Notes: a model not told the origin generated them from the letters alone. Positions 1 through 16,614 are shown, numbered from the stretch's first letter. The stretch: 64,000 bases of DNA from Pseudomonas sp. KBW05 (GCF_003852405.1 NZ_QAJM01000022.1:47628-111627), one strand, 5' to 3'. Numbers and translations: made by a program.

Positions 1-64
1 AAGCTGGGGCGGAAGTATACGACCGATCCCTTGCAGGGTCAATGTAACCTTCCACCTACAAGAA

Positions 65-82
65 AGCCCGCAACAGCGGGCT
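65..82 (-). terminator. Rho-independent terminator after tRNA-Leu
   Basis: A 7-bp GC-rich inverted repeat (AGCCCGC/GCGGGCT) with a 4-nt loop is followed on the minus strand by CTTTCTT. It lies just downstream of the tRNA-Leu gene and probably ends the secG-tRNA transcript or processes the tRNA 3' end. Confidence 0.7.
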
Positions 83-93
83 CTCCTGATAAT

Positions 94-179
94 TGGTACC
101 GAGAAGGGGACTCGAACCCCTACACCCTATGGGCACAACCACCTCAAGGTTGCGTGTCTACCAATTCCACCACCTCGGC
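94..179 (-). tRNA. tRNA-Leu (anticodon GAG)
   Basis: The minus strand folds as a class II tRNA of 86 nt. It has acceptor ends GCCGAGG and CCTTCTCGGT-ACCA, an encoded CCA, a T-loop with GTTCGAGTC, and an anticodon stem-loop CAACC-TTGAGGT-GGTTG that places GAG at positions 34-36. The long variable arm fits leucine. It sits directly downstream of secG, the usual position in Pseudomonas. Confidence 0.97.
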
Positions 180-201
180 AATACAGCGCTTACAACCCTT
201 C

Positions 202-585
202 TTACTTCTGCTCTTGAGCTGGAGGTACGTCAGTCGCTGGAGTAGCCGACTTTTGCTCTTGAAGCACCGGGACATCATCAGAAGCCGGTTTTGCTTTTGG
301 TACTTCCAACACTGCTGGGTTTGGCAAACCTACTTGAGTCAGCACATGAGCTTTCTCTTTAGCAAAGTAACCTAACCCTAAGCTGGTTATGAAAAAACCT
401 GCGGCAAGTATAGCAGTAAACTTACTAAGAAAGGTAGAGGAACCTTGGCTTCCGAACACAGTATTTGAAGCACCTGCACCGAAAGACGCACCAGCATCCG
501 CACCTTTACCCTGTTGCAACAAAACCAGGGCAACTACGCCCAGGGCAGCCAACAGATGAAAAACGACTACGACTGTTTCCAGCAT
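202..585 (-). CDS. secG: Preprotein translocase subunit SecG
   Basis: SecG is the small auxiliary membrane subunit of the SecYEG translocon and assists SecA-driven export. The 127-residue product has two hydrophobic segments (about residues 2-20 and 53-72) around a Gly/Ser-rich cytoplasmic loop with the family-typical [15 protein letters not shown] motif. A polar Glu/Gln/Pro-rich C-terminal tail follows. An in-frame extension upstream exists, but I chose the ATG at 585 because the protein then begins [10 protein letters not shown], as in the family. It follows tpiA by 4 bp, so the two are co-transcribed and probably translationally coupled. The tRNA-Leu gene follows. Confidence 0.95.
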   Translation of the reverse strand: MLETVVVVFHLLAALGVVALVLLQQGKGADAGASFGAGASNTVFGSQGSSTFLSKFTAILAAGFFITSLGLGYFAKEKAHVLTQVGLPNPAVLEVPKAKPASDDVPVLQEQKSATPATDVPPAQEQK

Positions 586-589
586 TTTT

Positions 590-1345
590 TCAGTTTCCCG
601 CGGCGCGACAGATCGCACCGAACTCATCTGCATTCAGGGAAGCTCCACCAATGAGCCCCCCATCGATATCCGGCATGCCGAACAGTTCGACCGCATTGGC
701 CGCCTTCACGCTGCCGCCGTATAGAAGCCGCACACCTTGTGCGACTTCAGAATTCTCTGCCGCCAACTGCGCGCGGATGGCTGCGTGCACATCCTGCGCC
801 TGTTGCGGTGTAGCAGTCAGCCCGGTACCAATGGCCCAGACCGGCTCGTAAGCAATTACTGCCTTTGCAAACGCACCAACACCCAGCTCCTCGATGATGC
901 TGCCCAGCTGACGCGAGACAACTTCAAGAGTCTTGCCCGATTCACGCTGCTCCAGGGTCTCCCCTATGCACAACACTGGAATCAAGCCACAAGCCTGTGC
1001 CGCTGCGAACTTGCGATTGAGTGTCCCATCACGCTCGCCCATCATCTGACGACGCTCGGAGTGCCCAACAAGCACATAGGAACAACCCGCATCAACCAGC
1101 TGACTCGGCGAAATCTCACCGGTCAACGCACCTTGCATCGCTTCCACCGCAGAGTTCTGCGCGCCGACCTGAATCGACTTGCCTTTCAGGCCATCAACCA
1201 CTTGGGTGATATGCAAGCAAGGCGGAAATACAGCGATATCAACACCGCTAGGCAAGGCCAAGTGACGAAGGCCATTTACCAGCTCAGCGACACTGGCGCG
1301 GGTACCGTGCATCTTCCAGTTACCAGCTACCATAGTGCGACGCAT
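590..1345 (-). CDS. tpiA: Triosephosphate isomerase
   Basis: TpiA interconverts dihydroxyacetone phosphate and glyceraldehyde 3-phosphate in the cytosol, linking glycolysis, Entner-Doudoroff flux and gluconeogenesis. The 251-residue (beta/alpha)8 barrel has the substrate loop GNWKMHG with Lys11, the electrophilic His95 in GHSERR, and the catalytic Glu167 in [10 protein letters not shown]. The phosphate-binding GGS near residue 232 is also present. Length is normal for bacterial enzymes. It lies 66 bp after glmM and 4 bp before secG in a minus-strand run of housekeeping genes. Confidence 0.98.
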   Translation of the reverse strand: MRRTMVAGNWKMHGTRASVAELVNGLRHLALPSGVDIAVFPPCLHITQVVDGLKGKSIQVGAQNSAVEAMQGALTGEISPSQLVDAGCSYVLVGHSERRQMMGERDGTLNRKFAAAQACGLIPVLCIGETLEQRESGKTLEVVSRQLGSIIEELGVGAFAKAVIAYEPVWAIGTGLTATPQQAQDVHAAIRAQLAAENSEVAQGVRLLYGGSVKAANAVELFGMPDIDGGLIGGASLNADEFGAICRAAGN

Positions 1346-1411
1346 GCTGTACCTCGTCGGTCAAAGTGGGCGCAGATGTTACCCAACCACATCATCACTG
1401 GCAAGCCGAAT

Positions 1412-2749
1412 TCAGGCGCAAACTTCACTTACCAGTTTTGCCAGGCTTTCGGCATGCTCGCGAACCTGTGTTTCATCGTCACCTTCGACCATGACACGCA
1501 CCAGCGGCTCTGTACCGGACTTGCGCAGCAACACGCGCCCACGCCCCGCCATTGCTAGCGTTGCGCGCTCGCACGCCTCTTTGACAGCCGGGTGCTCGAT
1601 CGGGTTTTCGCCGCCCGAGAAGCGCACGTTGAGGAGCACCTGCGGACACTTGCGCAGCGCCTGACGCGCCTGGGCAAGACTCTCTTCACGGCGGCGCAAC
1701 GACAGCAAGACCTGCAGCGCAGCGATAATCGCGTCGCCTGTGGTGGTGTGCTGGAAGCAAACCACGTGTCCGGAGTTCTCGCCACCGACCTGCCAGTTAC
1801 GCTCCAGCAACTCGGCGATCACATAACGGTCACCCACGTTGGCGCGAACGAAAGGTATGCCGAGATCAGCCAACGCCAGCTCCAGCCCCAGATTACTCAT
1901 CAGCGTACCGACAACACCACCTTGCAGCTTGTTACGCTCATGCAAGTCACGCGCGATGATGAACAACAGATCATCGCCATCAACCACGGCGCCCGTGTGA
2001 TCAACCATCAGCACGCGATCGCCATCGCCATCAAAGGCAATGCCAAGGTCAGCATGCTTGGCCAAGACGGCGGCCTGCAATTGTTCCATATGAGTGGAGC
2101 CGCAGTTTTCGTTGATATTCAAACCATCAGGCTGAGCCGACAACACGGTGACATCCGCGCCCAACTCCTTGAAGACGCTTGGCGCTACCTTGTAGGTCGC
2201 ACCATGGGCGCAATCGACGACGATTTTCAGCCCGGCAAAATTGGTGCTGGTCGGCACGCTGCTCTTGCAGAACTCGATGTAGCGGCCAGAGGCGTCATTG
2301 ATTCGCGACACCTTGCCCAACTTGCTGGACTCGACCACGGTCATCGGCGCATCCAGCAATTCTTCGATCATCAGTTCGATCTCATCAGGCAACTTGGTGC
2401 CCTGACCGGAGAAGAACTTGATGCCGTTGTCATCATGGGGATTGTGCGAAGCACTGATCACGATACCGGCTTCAGCGTGAAAGGTACGCGTCAGGTAGGC
2501 GATCGCAGGCGTCGGCATCGGCCCCAGCAACATCACGTCAGCACCGGCGGCAGACAACCCCGCCTCCAGCGCCGACTCAAACATATAACCCGAAATCCGG
2601 GTGTCCTTGCCCACCAGGATGCGGCACGCGCCCATGCTGCGGAACGCCATACCTGCCGCCCAACCCAGCTTGAGCATGAAATCAGGGGTAATCGGAAACT
2701 CGCCGACCCGACCACGGATACCGTCGGTGCCAAAGTATTTTTTAGTCAT
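1412..2749 (-). CDS. glmM: Phosphoglucosamine mutase
   Basis: GlmM converts glucosamine-6-phosphate to glucosamine-1-phosphate, the step before UDP-GlcNAc for peptidoglycan and LPS. The 445-residue protein has the alpha-D-phosphohexomutase layout. The phosphoserine loop is [12 protein letters not shown] (Ser101), the metal-binding loop is DGDGDR near residue 240, the sugar-binding loop is GGENSGH, and the phosphate loop [12 protein letters not shown] is near the C-terminus. The N-terminal [10 protein letters not shown] is diagnostic for GlmM rather than AlgC-type mutases. It starts 16 bp after the folP stop, consistent with an operon ftsH-folP-glmM-tpiA-secG. Confidence 0.98.
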   Translation of the reverse strand: MTKKYFGTDGIRGRVGEFPITPDFMLKLGWAAGMAFRSMGACRILVGKDTRISGYMFESALEAGLSAAGADVMLLGPMPTPAIAYLTRTFHAEAGIVISASHNPHDDNGIKFFSGQGTKLPDEIELMIEELLDAPMTVVESSKLGKVSRINDASGRYIEFCKSSVPTSTNFAGLKIVVDCAHGATYKVAPSVFKELGADVTVLSAQPDGLNINENCGSTHMEQLQAAVLAKHADLGIAFDGDGDRVLMVDHTGAVVDGDDLLFIIARDLHERNKLQGGVVGTLMSNLGLELALADLGIPFVRANVGDRYVIAELLERNWQVGGENSGHVVCFQHTTTGDAIIAALQVLLSLRRREESLAQARQALRKCPQVLLNVRFSGGENPIEHPAVKEACERATLAMAGRGRVLLRKSGTEPLVRVMVEGDDETQVREHAESLAKLVSEVCA

Positions 2750-2765
2750 AAGTGCTCCATCATTC

Positions 2766-3617
2766 TTATTCGGCGGATTCTACAGCGGCAATCATGCGTA
2801 CTACATCGACCGTCTCAGCGACGTCATGCACACGCAAGATACGCGCGCCCTTGGTCACGGCAAGCGCCGCAAGCGCGAGGCCACCATACAACCGCTCACC
2901 CACTGGACGATTCAATGCCAGCCCTATCATGCTCTTGCGCGAAACCCCAACCAACAGGGGGCGACCAAGATCATGGAGGGACTCCATGTGCTTAAACAGA
3001 CTCAGATTATGTTGCAGGGTCTTGGCAAAACCAAACCCGGGATCAAGGATGATCTTCTCGGCGGCGATCCCTGCACTGGCGCACTGAGCGATCCTTTCAG
3101 CCAGGAAACCACTCACCTCGCCAACCAGGTCGTCGTAATGCGGGCTGTCCTGCATATTCCCAGGCTCCCCCAGCATATGCATCAGGCACACCGGCAAACC
3201 GGTGGCTGCCGCCGCATCCAGGGCGCCGTCACGTTGCAATGAGCGCACATCGTTGATCAGCCCAGCCCCAAGGCGCGCAGTTTCACGCATCACCGCCGGG
3301 GTAGACGTATCAACCGAAATAATCACATCCAGCTCACGGGCGATGCACTCAACAATCGGCGCAACCCGCTCCAGCTCCTCCAACGGAGAAACCACACGAG
3401 CACCGGGACGGGTGGATTCACCACCCACATCAATCAACGTAGCCCCAGCCGCCACCATCGCCTCGGCATGGCGCAAGGCAGCATCAAGCTGACTGAAGCG
3501 GCCACCGTCGGAAAAGGAGTCGGGGGTTACATTGAGAATGCCCATGACATGCGTATGGGCCAAATCAAGAACCCGATTGCCGCAAGGCAACCGGGTGGAG
3601 GACAACACAGAAGTCAT
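2766..3617 (-). CDS. folP: Dihydropteroate synthase
   Basis: FolP condenses p-aminobenzoate with 6-hydroxymethyl-7,8-dihydropterin diphosphate to give dihydropteroate, the sulfonamide target in folate synthesis. The 283-residue TIM barrel has the first family signature [14 protein letters not shown] (about residues 27-40). It also has the pterin-phosphate motif [11 protein letters not shown] and the DPGFGFAKT loop. It sits 8 bp downstream of ftsH, an arrangement also seen in E. coli (ftsH-folP-glmM). Confidence 0.97.
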   Translation of the reverse strand: MTSVLSSTRLPCGNRVLDLAHTHVMGILNVTPDSFSDGGRFSQLDAALRHAEAMVAAGATLIDVGGESTRPGARVVSPLEELERVAPIVECIARELDVIISVDTSTPAVMRETARLGAGLINDVRSLQRDGALDAAAATGLPVCLMHMLGEPGNMQDSPHYDDLVGEVSGFLAERIAQCASAGIAAEKIILDPGFGFAKTLQHNLSLFKHMESLHDLGRPLLVGVSRKSMIGLALNRPVGERLYGGLALAALAVTKGARILRVHDVAETVDVVRMIAAVESAE

Positions 3618-3625
3618 TTCAAACC

Positions 3626-5545
3626 TTAATGGTCAGCCGCAGGGCCGCCGATCGGGGTTTCCGGGCGTTCATTCTGGGCCACTGGCGGAGTACCCGAAGT
3701 ACCCGAGCCACCTTCCCAATCGCGCGGTTCACGCGGGGCGCGACCAGCCATGATGTCGTCGATCTGGTCAGCATCGATGGTTTCGTACTTCATCAGTGCG
3801 TCAGCCATCGCATCCAGCTTGTCGCGGTTATCGGTCAGGATCTGCTTGGCCGTGCCGTAGCACTGGTCAATGATGCTGCGCACCTCGGAATCGATCAGCT
3901 TGGCTGTCTCGCCGGAGAAACTGGCGCTTTGACCGCCGCCACCACGACCCAGGAACACCTCGCCTTCTTCCTCGGCATACATCAATGGACCGAGCTTTTC
4001 CGATAGACCCCACTTGGTCACCATGTTCCGCGCAATCTGGCTGGCGCGCATGATGTCGTTGGAGGCACCGGTGGTCACACCGTCAAAGCCCAGGGTCATT
4101 TCTTCAGCGATACGGCCACCATACAGCGAACAGATCTGACTGATCAGCGCGCGCTTGGAGAGGCTGTATCGATCTTCTTCCGGCAGGAACATGGTGACAC
4201 CCAATGCCCGACCGCGAGGAATGATCGACACCTTGTAGACCGGATCATGCTCAGGCACAACGCGCCCCACAATGGCGTGACCGGCTTCGTGATAAGCGGT
4301 GTTCTGCTTCTCTTTCTCGGACATGACCATGGATTTGCGCTCGGCGCCCATCATGATTTTGTCTTTCGCCAGTTCGAATTCTTTCATTTCCACGATGCGC
4401 TTGCCGGTACGGGCCGCAAACAGCGAAGCCTCGTTCACCAGATTGGCCAAGTCGGCACCGGAGAAGCCTGGAGTACCACGGGCAATCACGGCCGGAGCCA
4501 CGTCGTCGCCCATTGGCACTTTGCGCATGTGCACCTTGAGGATCTGCTCGCGACCACGGATGTCCGGCAAGCCGACCACCACCTGGCGGTCGAAACGACC
4601 TGGACGCAGCAATGCAGGGTCCAATACGTCAGGACGGTTGGTTGCGGCGATGACGATGATGCCGTCATTCATCTCGAAACCATCCATCTCTACCAGCAAC
4701 TGGTTGAGCGTCTGCTCACGTTCATCGTGACCGCCACCCATGCCAGCGCCACGATGGCGACCAACGGCGTCGATTTCATCGATGAAGATGATGCAAGGCG
4801 CGTGTTTCTTGGCCTGCTCAAACATGTCACGAACACGGCTGGCACCCACGCCGACGAACATCTCGACGAAGTCAGAACCGGAAATAGTGAAGAAAGGCAC
4901 CTTGGCTTCGCCGGCAATCGCCTTGGCCAGCAAGGTTTTACCGGTACCCGGCGGGCCCACCATCAGCACGCCGCGAGGAATACGGCCACCCAGGCGCTGG
5001 AACTTGCCCGGATCGCGCAGGAACTCAACCAGCTCGCCCACTTCTTCCTTGGCCTCATCGCAACCTGCGACGTCAGCCAGGGTGGTCTTCACCTGGTCTT
5101 CGGAAAGCAGGCGCGCCTTGCTCTTGCCAAAGCTCATCGGCCCGCCCTTGCCTCCCGCACCACCTTGCATCTGGCGCATGAAGAACATGAACACGGCGAT
5201 AATCACCAGGATCGGGAAGCTGGCTACCAGGAGCTGCGTCCAGATGCTCTGCTGCTCTGGCTGCTTGCCTTCGACAACCACGTGGTTGTCCACCAAGTCG
5301 CCAATCAGGCCGTTGTCCGGGATATTCGGGCGAATGGTCTTGAAGCTATCGCCATCGCTGCGCTTGCCGTTGATCACAAAGCCATCAATCGCTACACGCT
5401 CGACCTTGCCATCCTTGACCTGCTGGATGAAGTCGGAATAGTTGAGGGTCTGCGGCTCGTTAGGGCTGGAGAAGTTGTTCATCACCGTCACCAGGACAGC
5501 TGCGATGATCAACCACAGGATCAGATTCTTTGCCATATCGTTCAA
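3626..5545 (-). CDS. ftsH: ATP-dependent zinc metalloprotease FtsH
   Basis: FtsH is a membrane-anchored hexameric AAA+ protease that degrades unassembled membrane proteins and regulators such as LpxC and sigma-32. The 639-residue product has TM1 (about 8-26), a periplasmic domain, and TM2 (about 105-123). Next come Walker A GPPGTGKT, Walker [10 protein letters not shown], the second region of homology, and the zinc site HEAGH near residue 420 with a downstream Asp. Two starts are possible: TTG at 5545 or ATG at 5536 (MAKNLILW). An AGAGGG ribosome-binding site sits 7 nt from the TTG but 16 nt from the ATG, so I prefer TTG. It follows rlmE after 191 bp. Confidence 0.97.
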   Translation of the reverse strand: MNDMAKNLILWLIIAAVLVTVMNNFSSPNEPQTLNYSDFIQQVKDGKVERVAIDGFVINGKRSDGDSFKTIRPNIPDNGLIGDLVDNHVVVEGKQPEQQSIWTQLLVASFPILVIIAVFMFFMRQMQGGAGGKGGPMSFGKSKARLLSEDQVKTTLADVAGCDEAKEEVGELVEFLRDPGKFQRLGGRIPRGVLMVGPPGTGKTLLAKAIAGEAKVPFFTISGSDFVEMFVGVGASRVRDMFEQAKKHAPCIIFIDEIDAVGRHRGAGMGGGHDEREQTLNQLLVEMDGFEMNDGIIVIAATNRPDVLDPALLRPGRFDRQVVVGLPDIRGREQILKVHMRKVPMGDDVAPAVIARGTPGFSGADLANLVNEASLFAARTGKRIVEMKEFELAKDKIMMGAERKSMVMSEKEKQNTAYHEAGHAIVGRVVPEHDPVYKVSIIPRGRALGVTMFLPEEDRYSLSKRALISQICSLYGGRIAEEMTLGFDGVTTGASNDIMRASQIARNMVTKWGLSEKLGPLMYAEEEGEVFLGRGGGGQSASFSGETAKLIDSEVRSIIDQCYGTAKQILTDNRDKLDAMADALMKYETIDADQIDDIMAGRAPREPRDWEGGSGTSGTPPVAQNERPETPIGGPAADH

Positions 5546-5736
5546 TTAACTACCCTCTGAAGCAAGCTCCGCTACTGGCGCGCGCTTCGCATGATATTCA
5601 CCGGCCTAACTTACTACATTACCTACAACACTGGCAGGCGCCGTCTGTAACCCTTTGTGAAACTTTGACTACACAATATTCGTAAAGCTTCGTGACGAAA
5701 GCGACATAAAAAAACCTATCGCCTTCCTCGGCTTTC

Positions 5737-6387
5737 TTAAAAACGCTCTTCGCTCGTCGCACCTTCGACGCCACGGAAGCCGCGGCACAGCAGGTATTGT
5801 TCCCTGGATCGGTCCCGGGACGAGTCTGGCTTACGTGTCTGCACCTTATCGAACAACTTGCGTATGTTCTTGTGGTACTCGTCGAAACCTTCACCCTGGA
5901 AGACTTTCACCAGGAAATCGCCACCCGGGCGCAATACCCGGCCCGCCAAATCCAGCGCCAGCTCGCAAAGGAACATCGCTCGCGGCATATCGACGGCCGG
6001 TAATCCACTCATATTGGGGGCCATGTCGGAAATCACAAGGTCTACCTGCGAATTTCCCACAGCCTCAAGGATTTCGGCGAGCACCGTGTCCTGGGTAAAG
6101 TCACCATGAACAAAGGTCACGTCCGGGATGCTGTCCATCTCAAGGATGTCGGAAGCGATAAGGCGACCTTGCCCACCAATCAGACGACTGGTCACCTGGG
6201 ACCAGCCACCGGGGGCGGCACCAAGATCGATAACGCTCATGCCTGGACGAATCAACTTGTCCTTATCCTGGATCTCCAGCAGCTTGTAACTGGCGCGGGA
6301 ACGGTAGCCGTCCTTCTGCGCCTTTTTGACGTAAGGGTCGTTGAAATGCTCTTGCAGCCACTTAAGGCTAGTTTTGGAACGGGCCAC
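5737..6387 (-). CDS. rlmE: 23S rRNA (uridine-2'-O-)-methyltransferase RlmE
   Basis: RlmE (FtsJ/RrmJ) 2'-O-methylates a uridine of the 23S A-loop late in 50S assembly. The 216-residue Rossmann methyltransferase shows the SAM motif [12 protein letters not shown]. It also has [11 protein letters not shown] with the catalytic Asp and LVKVFQGEG with the catalytic Lys. The basic N-terminus MARSKTS...RSRASYKL contains the first Lys of the K-D-K-E tetrad. The start is GTG, supported by GAGGTGG 4 nt upstream. It lies upstream of ftsH and is divergent from yhbY, as in E. coli. Confidence 0.97.
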   Translation of the reverse strand: MARSKTSLKWLQEHFNDPYVKKAQKDGYRSRASYKLLEIQDKDKLIRPGMSVIDLGAAPGGWSQVTSRLIGGQGRLIASDILEMDSIPDVTFVHGDFTQDTVLAEILEAVGNSQVDLVISDMAPNMSGLPAVDMPRAMFLCELALDLAGRVLRPGGDFLVKVFQGEGFDEYHKNIRKLFDKVQTRKPDSSRDRSREQYLLCRGFRGVEGATSEERF

Positions 6388-6492
6388 GGGCCACCTCGAA
6401 AATAAAACGGGTCGTGATTAACTGGGCGGTCCCGGACTCGCTCGGGTAAACTGGCCGCCGCTTTTTACAAGATCAGACGCAGGGGTCAGATT

Positions 6493-6801
6493 ATGCCGCT
6501 CACTCAAGAGCAGAAGAAACAGTACAAATCCATTGGCCACCATCTGAAACCAGTTCTGATTGTGGCAGACAACGGTTTGACTGAAGGTGTGTTAGCCGAA
6601 CTTGAACGCGCATTGGGCGATCACGAACTGATCAAGATCAAGGTCAACATCCTTGACCGCGAAGCGCGCCTGGCCGCCATTGCAGAACTGTGCAAGGTGG
6701 GCAAAGCGGACCTGGTTCAGGTCATCGGCAAGATGGCGCTGCTGTATCGCAAGAATTTCAGCGTCAACAAGCAACTGTCGAACGTTCATCGCTTCAAATG
6801 A
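6493..6801 (+). CDS. yhbY: Ribosome assembly RNA-binding protein YhbY
   Basis: YhbY is a small CRM-domain protein that binds pre-50S particles. The 102-residue product is a single CRM domain: K(S)IGHHLKPVLIVADNGLTEGV at the N-terminus, ELIKIKV in the middle, then the family hallmark QVIGKMALLYRKN. An AGGGG ribosome-binding site lies 7 nt before the ATG. It is divergent from rlmE across a 105-bp intergenic region that must hold both promoters. Confidence 0.93.
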   Translation: MPLTQEQKKQYKSIGHHLKPVLIVADNGLTEGVLAELERALGDHELIKIKVNILDREARLAAIAELCKVGKADLVQVIGKMALLYRKNFSVNKQLSNVHRFK

Positions 6802-6810
6802 TTCAAAGGG

Positions 6811-7215
6811 TCACGGGCGTGCTTCGCGCGCCCTGCCACTCCATCCCGGCGCAGGCTGTACAACCAGCACCAAGCCAGAGAACCCCAGTACAAGATAGCT
6901 GAACAACTGCCAGCGCAACGCTTCCGGCAGCCACACATGCACGATGCAGAACATTGCACACGCATACAGCGCCATCAACAGCAGTTGGCCGCGAATATCC
7001 CGCCACAAACTCCCCCAGCCTTCGGCCTTGACCAGCACCAGCGCCTGGAGTGTCACGCACGCCGCCGCAAAACCCACCAGCAGCGCACTCAGTAATCCGC
7101 CGATCTCATCGATCAGCAACGGTGCCAGGCCAATCAGGCCCAGCGCCGGTAAAACACCTATGTGCAACAGCCACAGGCCGCCCACCCAGAGCATCTGGGA
7201 GAGCTGCCAAAGCAT
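6811..7215 (-). CDS. Small integral membrane protein, DUF4149-like
   Basis: The product of about 134 residues has four predicted membrane segments: LWVGGLWLLHIGVLP, LLSALLVGFAAACVTL, LLLMALYACAMFCIV and LFSYLVLGFSGLVLV. This layout and its place between greA and yhbY match a conserved Pseudomonas membrane protein usually assigned to DUF4149. Function is unknown. I took the ATG at 7215. An in-frame extension would overlap greA by 23 bp and has no support. The start directly follows a greA hairpin and has no clear ribosome-binding site, so translation may depend on coupling. A GGGCG.../CGCCC stem lies inside its last codons. Confidence 0.7.
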   Translation of the reverse strand: MLWQLSQMLWVGGLWLLHIGVLPALGLIGLAPLLIDEIGGLLSALLVGFAAACVTLQALVLVKAEGWGSLWRDIRGQLLLMALYACAMFCIVHVWLPEALRWQLFSYLVLGFSGLVLVVQPAPGWSGRAREARP

Positions 7216-7216
7216 A

Positions 7217-7237
7217 GCGCCCGCACGAAGCGGGCGC
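7217..7237 (-). terminator. Hairpin downstream of greA
   Basis: An 8-bp perfect stem GCGCCCGC/GCGGGCGC with a 5-nt loop starts 7 nt after the greA stop. It has no T-run and ends 1 nt before the next ATG. It may act as a weak terminator or hide the downstream start rather than stop transcription fully. Confidence 0.5.
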
Positions 7238-7243
7238 CGCCTT

Positions 7244-7716
7244 TCAGACGTGACGAACTTCAACAATCTCGTACTCGATCACGCCACCCGGCGTCTTGAC
7301 AGCCACCACATCACCCTCTTCCTTGGCAATCAAGGCGCGAGCAAGCGGTGAACCGACGGAGATTTTGCCGAGTTTGAAGTCAGCTTCATCCTCACCAACG
7401 ATGTGGTAAACCACACTTTCGTCAGTCTCGACGTTGGCGATTTCCACGGTGGTGCCGAAAATCACCTTGCCAGTCTTCGGAATGGTCGTCACATCGATGA
7501 CCACCGCGTTCTGCAGGCGGCCTTCGATGTCACGGATCCGCGCCTCGACCATACCCTGCTGCTCACGGGCAGCGTGGTATTCGGCGTTTTCCTTCAAGTC
7601 ACCCAGCTCGCGGGCCGTACCGATGTCCTGGCTCAGCTTTGGACGTACGACCTTGGTCAGGTGGGCGTGCTCCTCTTCCAGGGCCTTGAAGCCCTGGACG
7701 GTCATTGGGTATTTGG

Positions 7717-7720
<4 letters not shown>
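7244..7720 (-). CDS. greA: Transcript cleavage factor GreA
   Basis: GreA rescues backtracked RNA polymerase by stimulating cleavage of the nascent RNA 3' end. The 158-residue protein has the N-terminal coiled coil (about 10-75), with the loop [13 protein letters not shown] carrying the acidic tip that reaches the active site. A globular FKBP-like C-terminal domain follows, with FGTTVEI and [14 protein letters not shown]. Its ATG overlaps the carB stop as ATGA, so it is coupled to carB. carAB-greA is the usual order in pseudomonads. Confidence 0.97.
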
Positions 7721-10938
<3,218 letters not shown>

Positions 10939-11043
10939 GGGTTTGTCACTCAAATCCGCAGGTCAGTCGGCAAGCCGTCTTGAACAATCTTTGAAGAGCC
11001 TGCGGGGGCCACCGAAATTCGGGGCCGCCCGCAGGCCGCTCAG

Positions 11044-12180
11044 TCAGCGTCGCTTGGCCATCTCATTGATGAAACGGTCGAACAGCGGCGCTACGTCGTT
11101 CGGGCCCGGGCTGGCTTCAGGGTGGCCCTGGAAGCTGAACGCGCTCTTGTCAGTGCGCTCGATGCCTTGCAGGGATCCGTCGAACAGCGACTTGTGAATT
11201 GCGCGGACGTTGCCCGGCAAGGTCGCTTCATCCACCGCAAAACCGTGGTTCTGGCTGGTGATCATCACAACGCCAGTGTCCAGGTCCTGCACAGGGTGGT
11301 TGGCACCGTGATGGCCGTGACCCATTTTCAGGGTCTTGGCGCCGGAGGCCAGGGCCAGCAGTTGGTGACCGAGGCAGATACCGAATACCGGGATCTCGGT
11401 CTCCAGCACTTCTTTGATCGCCTGGATGGCGTAGTCGCACGGCTCCGGGTCACCTGGGCCGTTGGACAGGAACACGCCGTCCGGTTGCAGGGCGAGCACG
11501 TCGCTGGCAGGGGTTTGCGCCGGCACCACGGTCACGCGGCAACCGCGCTCGACCAGCATGCGCAGGATGTTGTACTTGACGCCGTAGTCGTAGGCCACAA
11601 CGTGGTATGGCAACTCGGCAGCTTCGATGGTCGCGTGGCTGTCGGTCTTCAAGTCCCAGACAGTGGAGCGCCACTCGTACGATTCCTTGGTGCTGACGAC
11701 TTTCGCCAGGTCCATGCCTTTCAGGCCAGGGAAGCCCTGCGCTGCAGCAATCGCCGCGGCTTCGGAAATGTTGTCACCAACCATGATGCAGCCGTTCTGC
11801 GAGCCTTTTTCACGCAGGATGCGTGTCAGGCGGCGCGTATCGATACCGGCGATCGCCACAACGTTGTTGGCTTTCAGGTAATCGGACAGCGACATCGTGT
11901 TACGCCAGTTGCTTGCAACCAGTGGCAGGTCACGAATCACCAGGCCGGCCGACCAGACACGATCAGACTCGATGTCTTCCGGTGTAGTACCGGTGTTGCC
12001 GATGTGCGGATAGGTCAGGGTAACGATCTGTTGGGCGTAGGAAGGATCGGTAAGGATTTCCTGATAGCCGGTCATGGCGGTGTTAAACACCACCTCTCCA
12101 ACGGTCTGACCGTCGGCTCCAATGGCTTCGCCGCGAAAAATGCTGCCATCAGCAAGGGCGAGTATGGCTGGCTTAGTCAA
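11044..12180 (-). CDS. carA: Carbamoyl-phosphate synthase small subunit
   Basis: CarA is the glutaminase subunit that hydrolyses glutamine and passes ammonia to CarB. The 378-residue protein has the N-terminal CPSase_sm domain ([17 protein letters not shown]) and a C-terminal class I glutamine amidotransferase domain. The latter has the nucleophile elbow GICLGHQ and the His/Glu pair in [10 protein letters not shown]. The start is TTG, supported by GGGAGG 5 nt upstream. It is separated from carB by about 105 bp and lies behind a leader containing a T-tailed hairpin (12226-12263). Confidence 0.97.
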   Translation of the reverse strand: MTKPAILALADGSIFRGEAIGADGQTVGEVVFNTAMTGYQEILTDPSYAQQIVTLTYPHIGNTGTTPEDIESDRVWSAGLVIRDLPLVASNWRNTMSLSDYLKANNVVAIAGIDTRRLTRILREKGSQNGCIMVGDNISEAAAIAAAQGFPGLKGMDLAKVVSTKESYEWRSTVWDLKTDSHATIEAAELPYHVVAYDYGVKYNILRMLVERGCRVTVVPAQTPASDVLALQPDGVFLSNGPGDPEPCDYAIQAIKEVLETEIPVFGICLGHQLLALASGAKTLKMGHGHHGANHPVQDLDTGVVMITSQNHGFAVDEATLPGNVRAIHKSLFDGSLQGIERTDKSAFSFQGHPEASPGPNDVAPLFDRFINEMAKRR

Positions 12181-12225
12181 GAAGACCTCCCGTAAATAAA
12201 GCCTGAAAGGGCGATCGCAGGTTGT

Positions 12226-12263
12226 AAAAAAGCGGAGTGACGTATGGACACGTCACCCCGCTT
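12226..12263 (-). promoter_or_regulatory. T-tailed hairpin in the carA leader (possible attenuator)
   Basis: On the minus strand a 14-bp stem (AAGCGGGGTGACGT / ACGTCACTCCGCTT, one G-U pair) with a 6-nt loop is followed by TTTTTT, about 45 nt before the carA start. dapB already has its own terminator further upstream, so this structure would sit inside a carA leader and could attenuate it. Upstream sequence with GTGGAC/GTCCAC and CTGTA/TACAG arms could form competing folds. Confidence 0.55.
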
Positions 12264-12392
12264 CTTCACTGAATTATTCTGCGCGCTTTTAGTGGACACA
12301 CTAAAGCTGTAGCTTACAGAAAAAGGCTTTTTTGGTCCACCGCTAATGAGCCGAAAAGGCAGGGGAATGCGACAGGACGTCGCTTAGCGGGT

Positions 12393-12430
12393 AAAAACGG
12401 GGTCTTAGGATAATCCTGAGGCCCCGTTTT
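12393..12430 (-). terminator. Rho-independent terminator of dapB
   Basis: A stem of about 18 bp (AAAACGGGGCCTCAGGAT with its partner, some G-U pairs) and a 3-nt loop ends in TTTTT on the minus strand, 10 nt after the dapB stop. Confidence 0.85.
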
Positions 12431-12439
12431 AGCTACTGA

Positions 12440-13255
<816 letters not shown>

Positions 13256-14380
13256 TTACAGGTCGCCGAAGAAACGCTTCACACCATCGAAAAAGCCCGT
13301 GGTCTTTGGCGAGTGAGAGTCATCACCCGCCAGGGAGCTGCGGAATTCTTCAAGCAGTTCGCGCTGACGACGGTTCAGGTTGACCGGCGTCTCGATCGCC
13401 ACACGGCACATCAGGTCGCCAGCACCGCCACCGCGCACCGGCGCAACGCCCTTGCCACGGATACGGAACTGCTTGCCGGTCTGGGTACCTTCAGGAATCT
13501 TGAGCTTCACTCGACCGTCAAGGGTCGGAATCTCCAACTCGCCGCCCAAGGCCGCATCGACAAAGCTGATCGGCACTTCGCAGAACAGGTGCTTGCCGTC
13601 ACGCTGGAAGATCGAGTGCTCACGCACATTAATCACCACGTACAGGTCGCCCGTAGGACCGCCCTGGGTACCCGCCTCGCCTTCGCCCGACAGGCGGATG
13701 CGATCACCGGTATCGACGCCCGCCGGCACCTTGACCGAAAGGGTCTTGTACTCTTCGACGCGGCCTTCGCCGTGGCAGGAATCGCACGGATCGGAAATGA
13801 TCTTGCCCTGGCCATGGCAACGCGGGCAGGTCTGCTGCACCGAGAAAAAGCCCTGCTGCATACGGACCTGACCAATACCGCCACACGTCGGGCAGGTGAT
13901 CGGCGAGGAACCTTTCTTTGCGCCCGAACCATCGCACGGCGTGCAGTTGACCAGCGTCGGCACGCGGATGTTGACGCTGGTGCCGCGCACAGCTTCTTCC
14001 AGGTTCAGCTCCAGGGTGTAGCGCAAGTCGCTGCCACGCTGGGCGCCACCACGCTGGCCACCACGGCCACCGCCGAAGAAGTCACTGAAGACATCGCCGA
14101 AGATATCGGAGAAGTTCTGACCGCCAAAACCGGCGCCACCGCCACCCATGCTCGGATCGACACCGGCATGGCCATACTGGTCGTAGGCCGCACGCTTGTT
14201 GGGATCAGACAGGCATTCGTAGGCCTCGTTGGCCTCTTTGAACAGCTCTTCGGATTCTTTGCTATCCGGGTTACGGTCCGGGTGATGCTTCATCGCCAGG
14301 CGACGGTAAGCCTTCTTCAGGTCCGCCTCGCTGGAGCTGCGCTCCACACCCAACACAATGTAATAGTCACGCTTTGCCAT
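13256..14380 (-). CDS. dnaJ: Chaperone DnaJ (Hsp40)
   Basis: DnaJ delivers unfolded clients to DnaK and stimulates its ATPase. The 374-residue protein has a J domain with HPD at about residues 33-35 and a Gly/Phe linker ([17 protein letters not shown]). Four zinc repeats of CxxCxGxG type follow ([32 protein letters not shown]), then the C-terminal client-binding domains. The ORF is open further upstream, but the family start MAKRDYY is at 14380. dnaK lies 317 bp upstream. Confidence 0.98.
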   Translation of the reverse strand: MAKRDYYIVLGVERSSSEADLKKAYRRLAMKHHPDRNPDSKESEELFKEANEAYECLSDPNKRAAYDQYGHAGVDPSMGGGGAGFGGQNFSDIFGDVFSDFFGGGRGGQRGGAQRGSDLRYTLELNLEEAVRGTSVNIRVPTLVNCTPCDGSGAKKGSSPITCPTCGGIGQVRMQQGFFSVQQTCPRCHGQGKIISDPCDSCHGEGRVEEYKTLSVKVPAGVDTGDRIRLSGEGEAGTQGGPTGDLYVVINVREHSIFQRDGKHLFCEVPISFVDAALGGELEIPTLDGRVKLKIPEGTQTGKQFRIRGKGVAPVRGGGAGDLMCRVAIETPVNLNRRQRELLEEFRSSLAGDDSHSPKTTGFFDGVKRFFGDL

Positions 14381-14697
14381 AAGTCTTTGCACTCTTAAGG
14401 ACGTTCGGCCAGACCCTCCTGAGCCCTGCCAAACTCGTTGAGCCCCAATACAGGCCCGGACCCAACTCACGTCAATTCAACGATCCTGGTCATTACTACT
14501 TTTAGCCGGGGACTCGGCCAAAAATGCGGTAATTACTGCTCGGAAAGCAGGAGCATTCCCGATCACACCGCCAGCACCCGAACGCTGTCGCATGCTGTAA
14601 AAATTCGTATACCCCAGACACGCCAACGCGGGAGCAAGCTCCCGCGCGGCGACATCCTACCAGTCACCGCTTGATAGCGGTCAACCGGGCGACCAAC
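14381..14697. other. Intergenic space dnaK-dnaJ with solo REP hairpin
   Basis: This 317-bp space holds no convincing ORF. At 14627-14646 there is a near-perfect palindrome (CGCGGGAGC-AA-GCTCCCGCG) whose core resembles a single REP unit. Just after the dnaK stop is an ACCGCT/AGCGGT stem without a T-run. I saw no good sigma-32 promoter for dnaJ, so it may be read from dnaK or from a sigma-70 promoter here. Confidence 0.5.
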
Positions 14698-16614
<1,917 letters not shown>

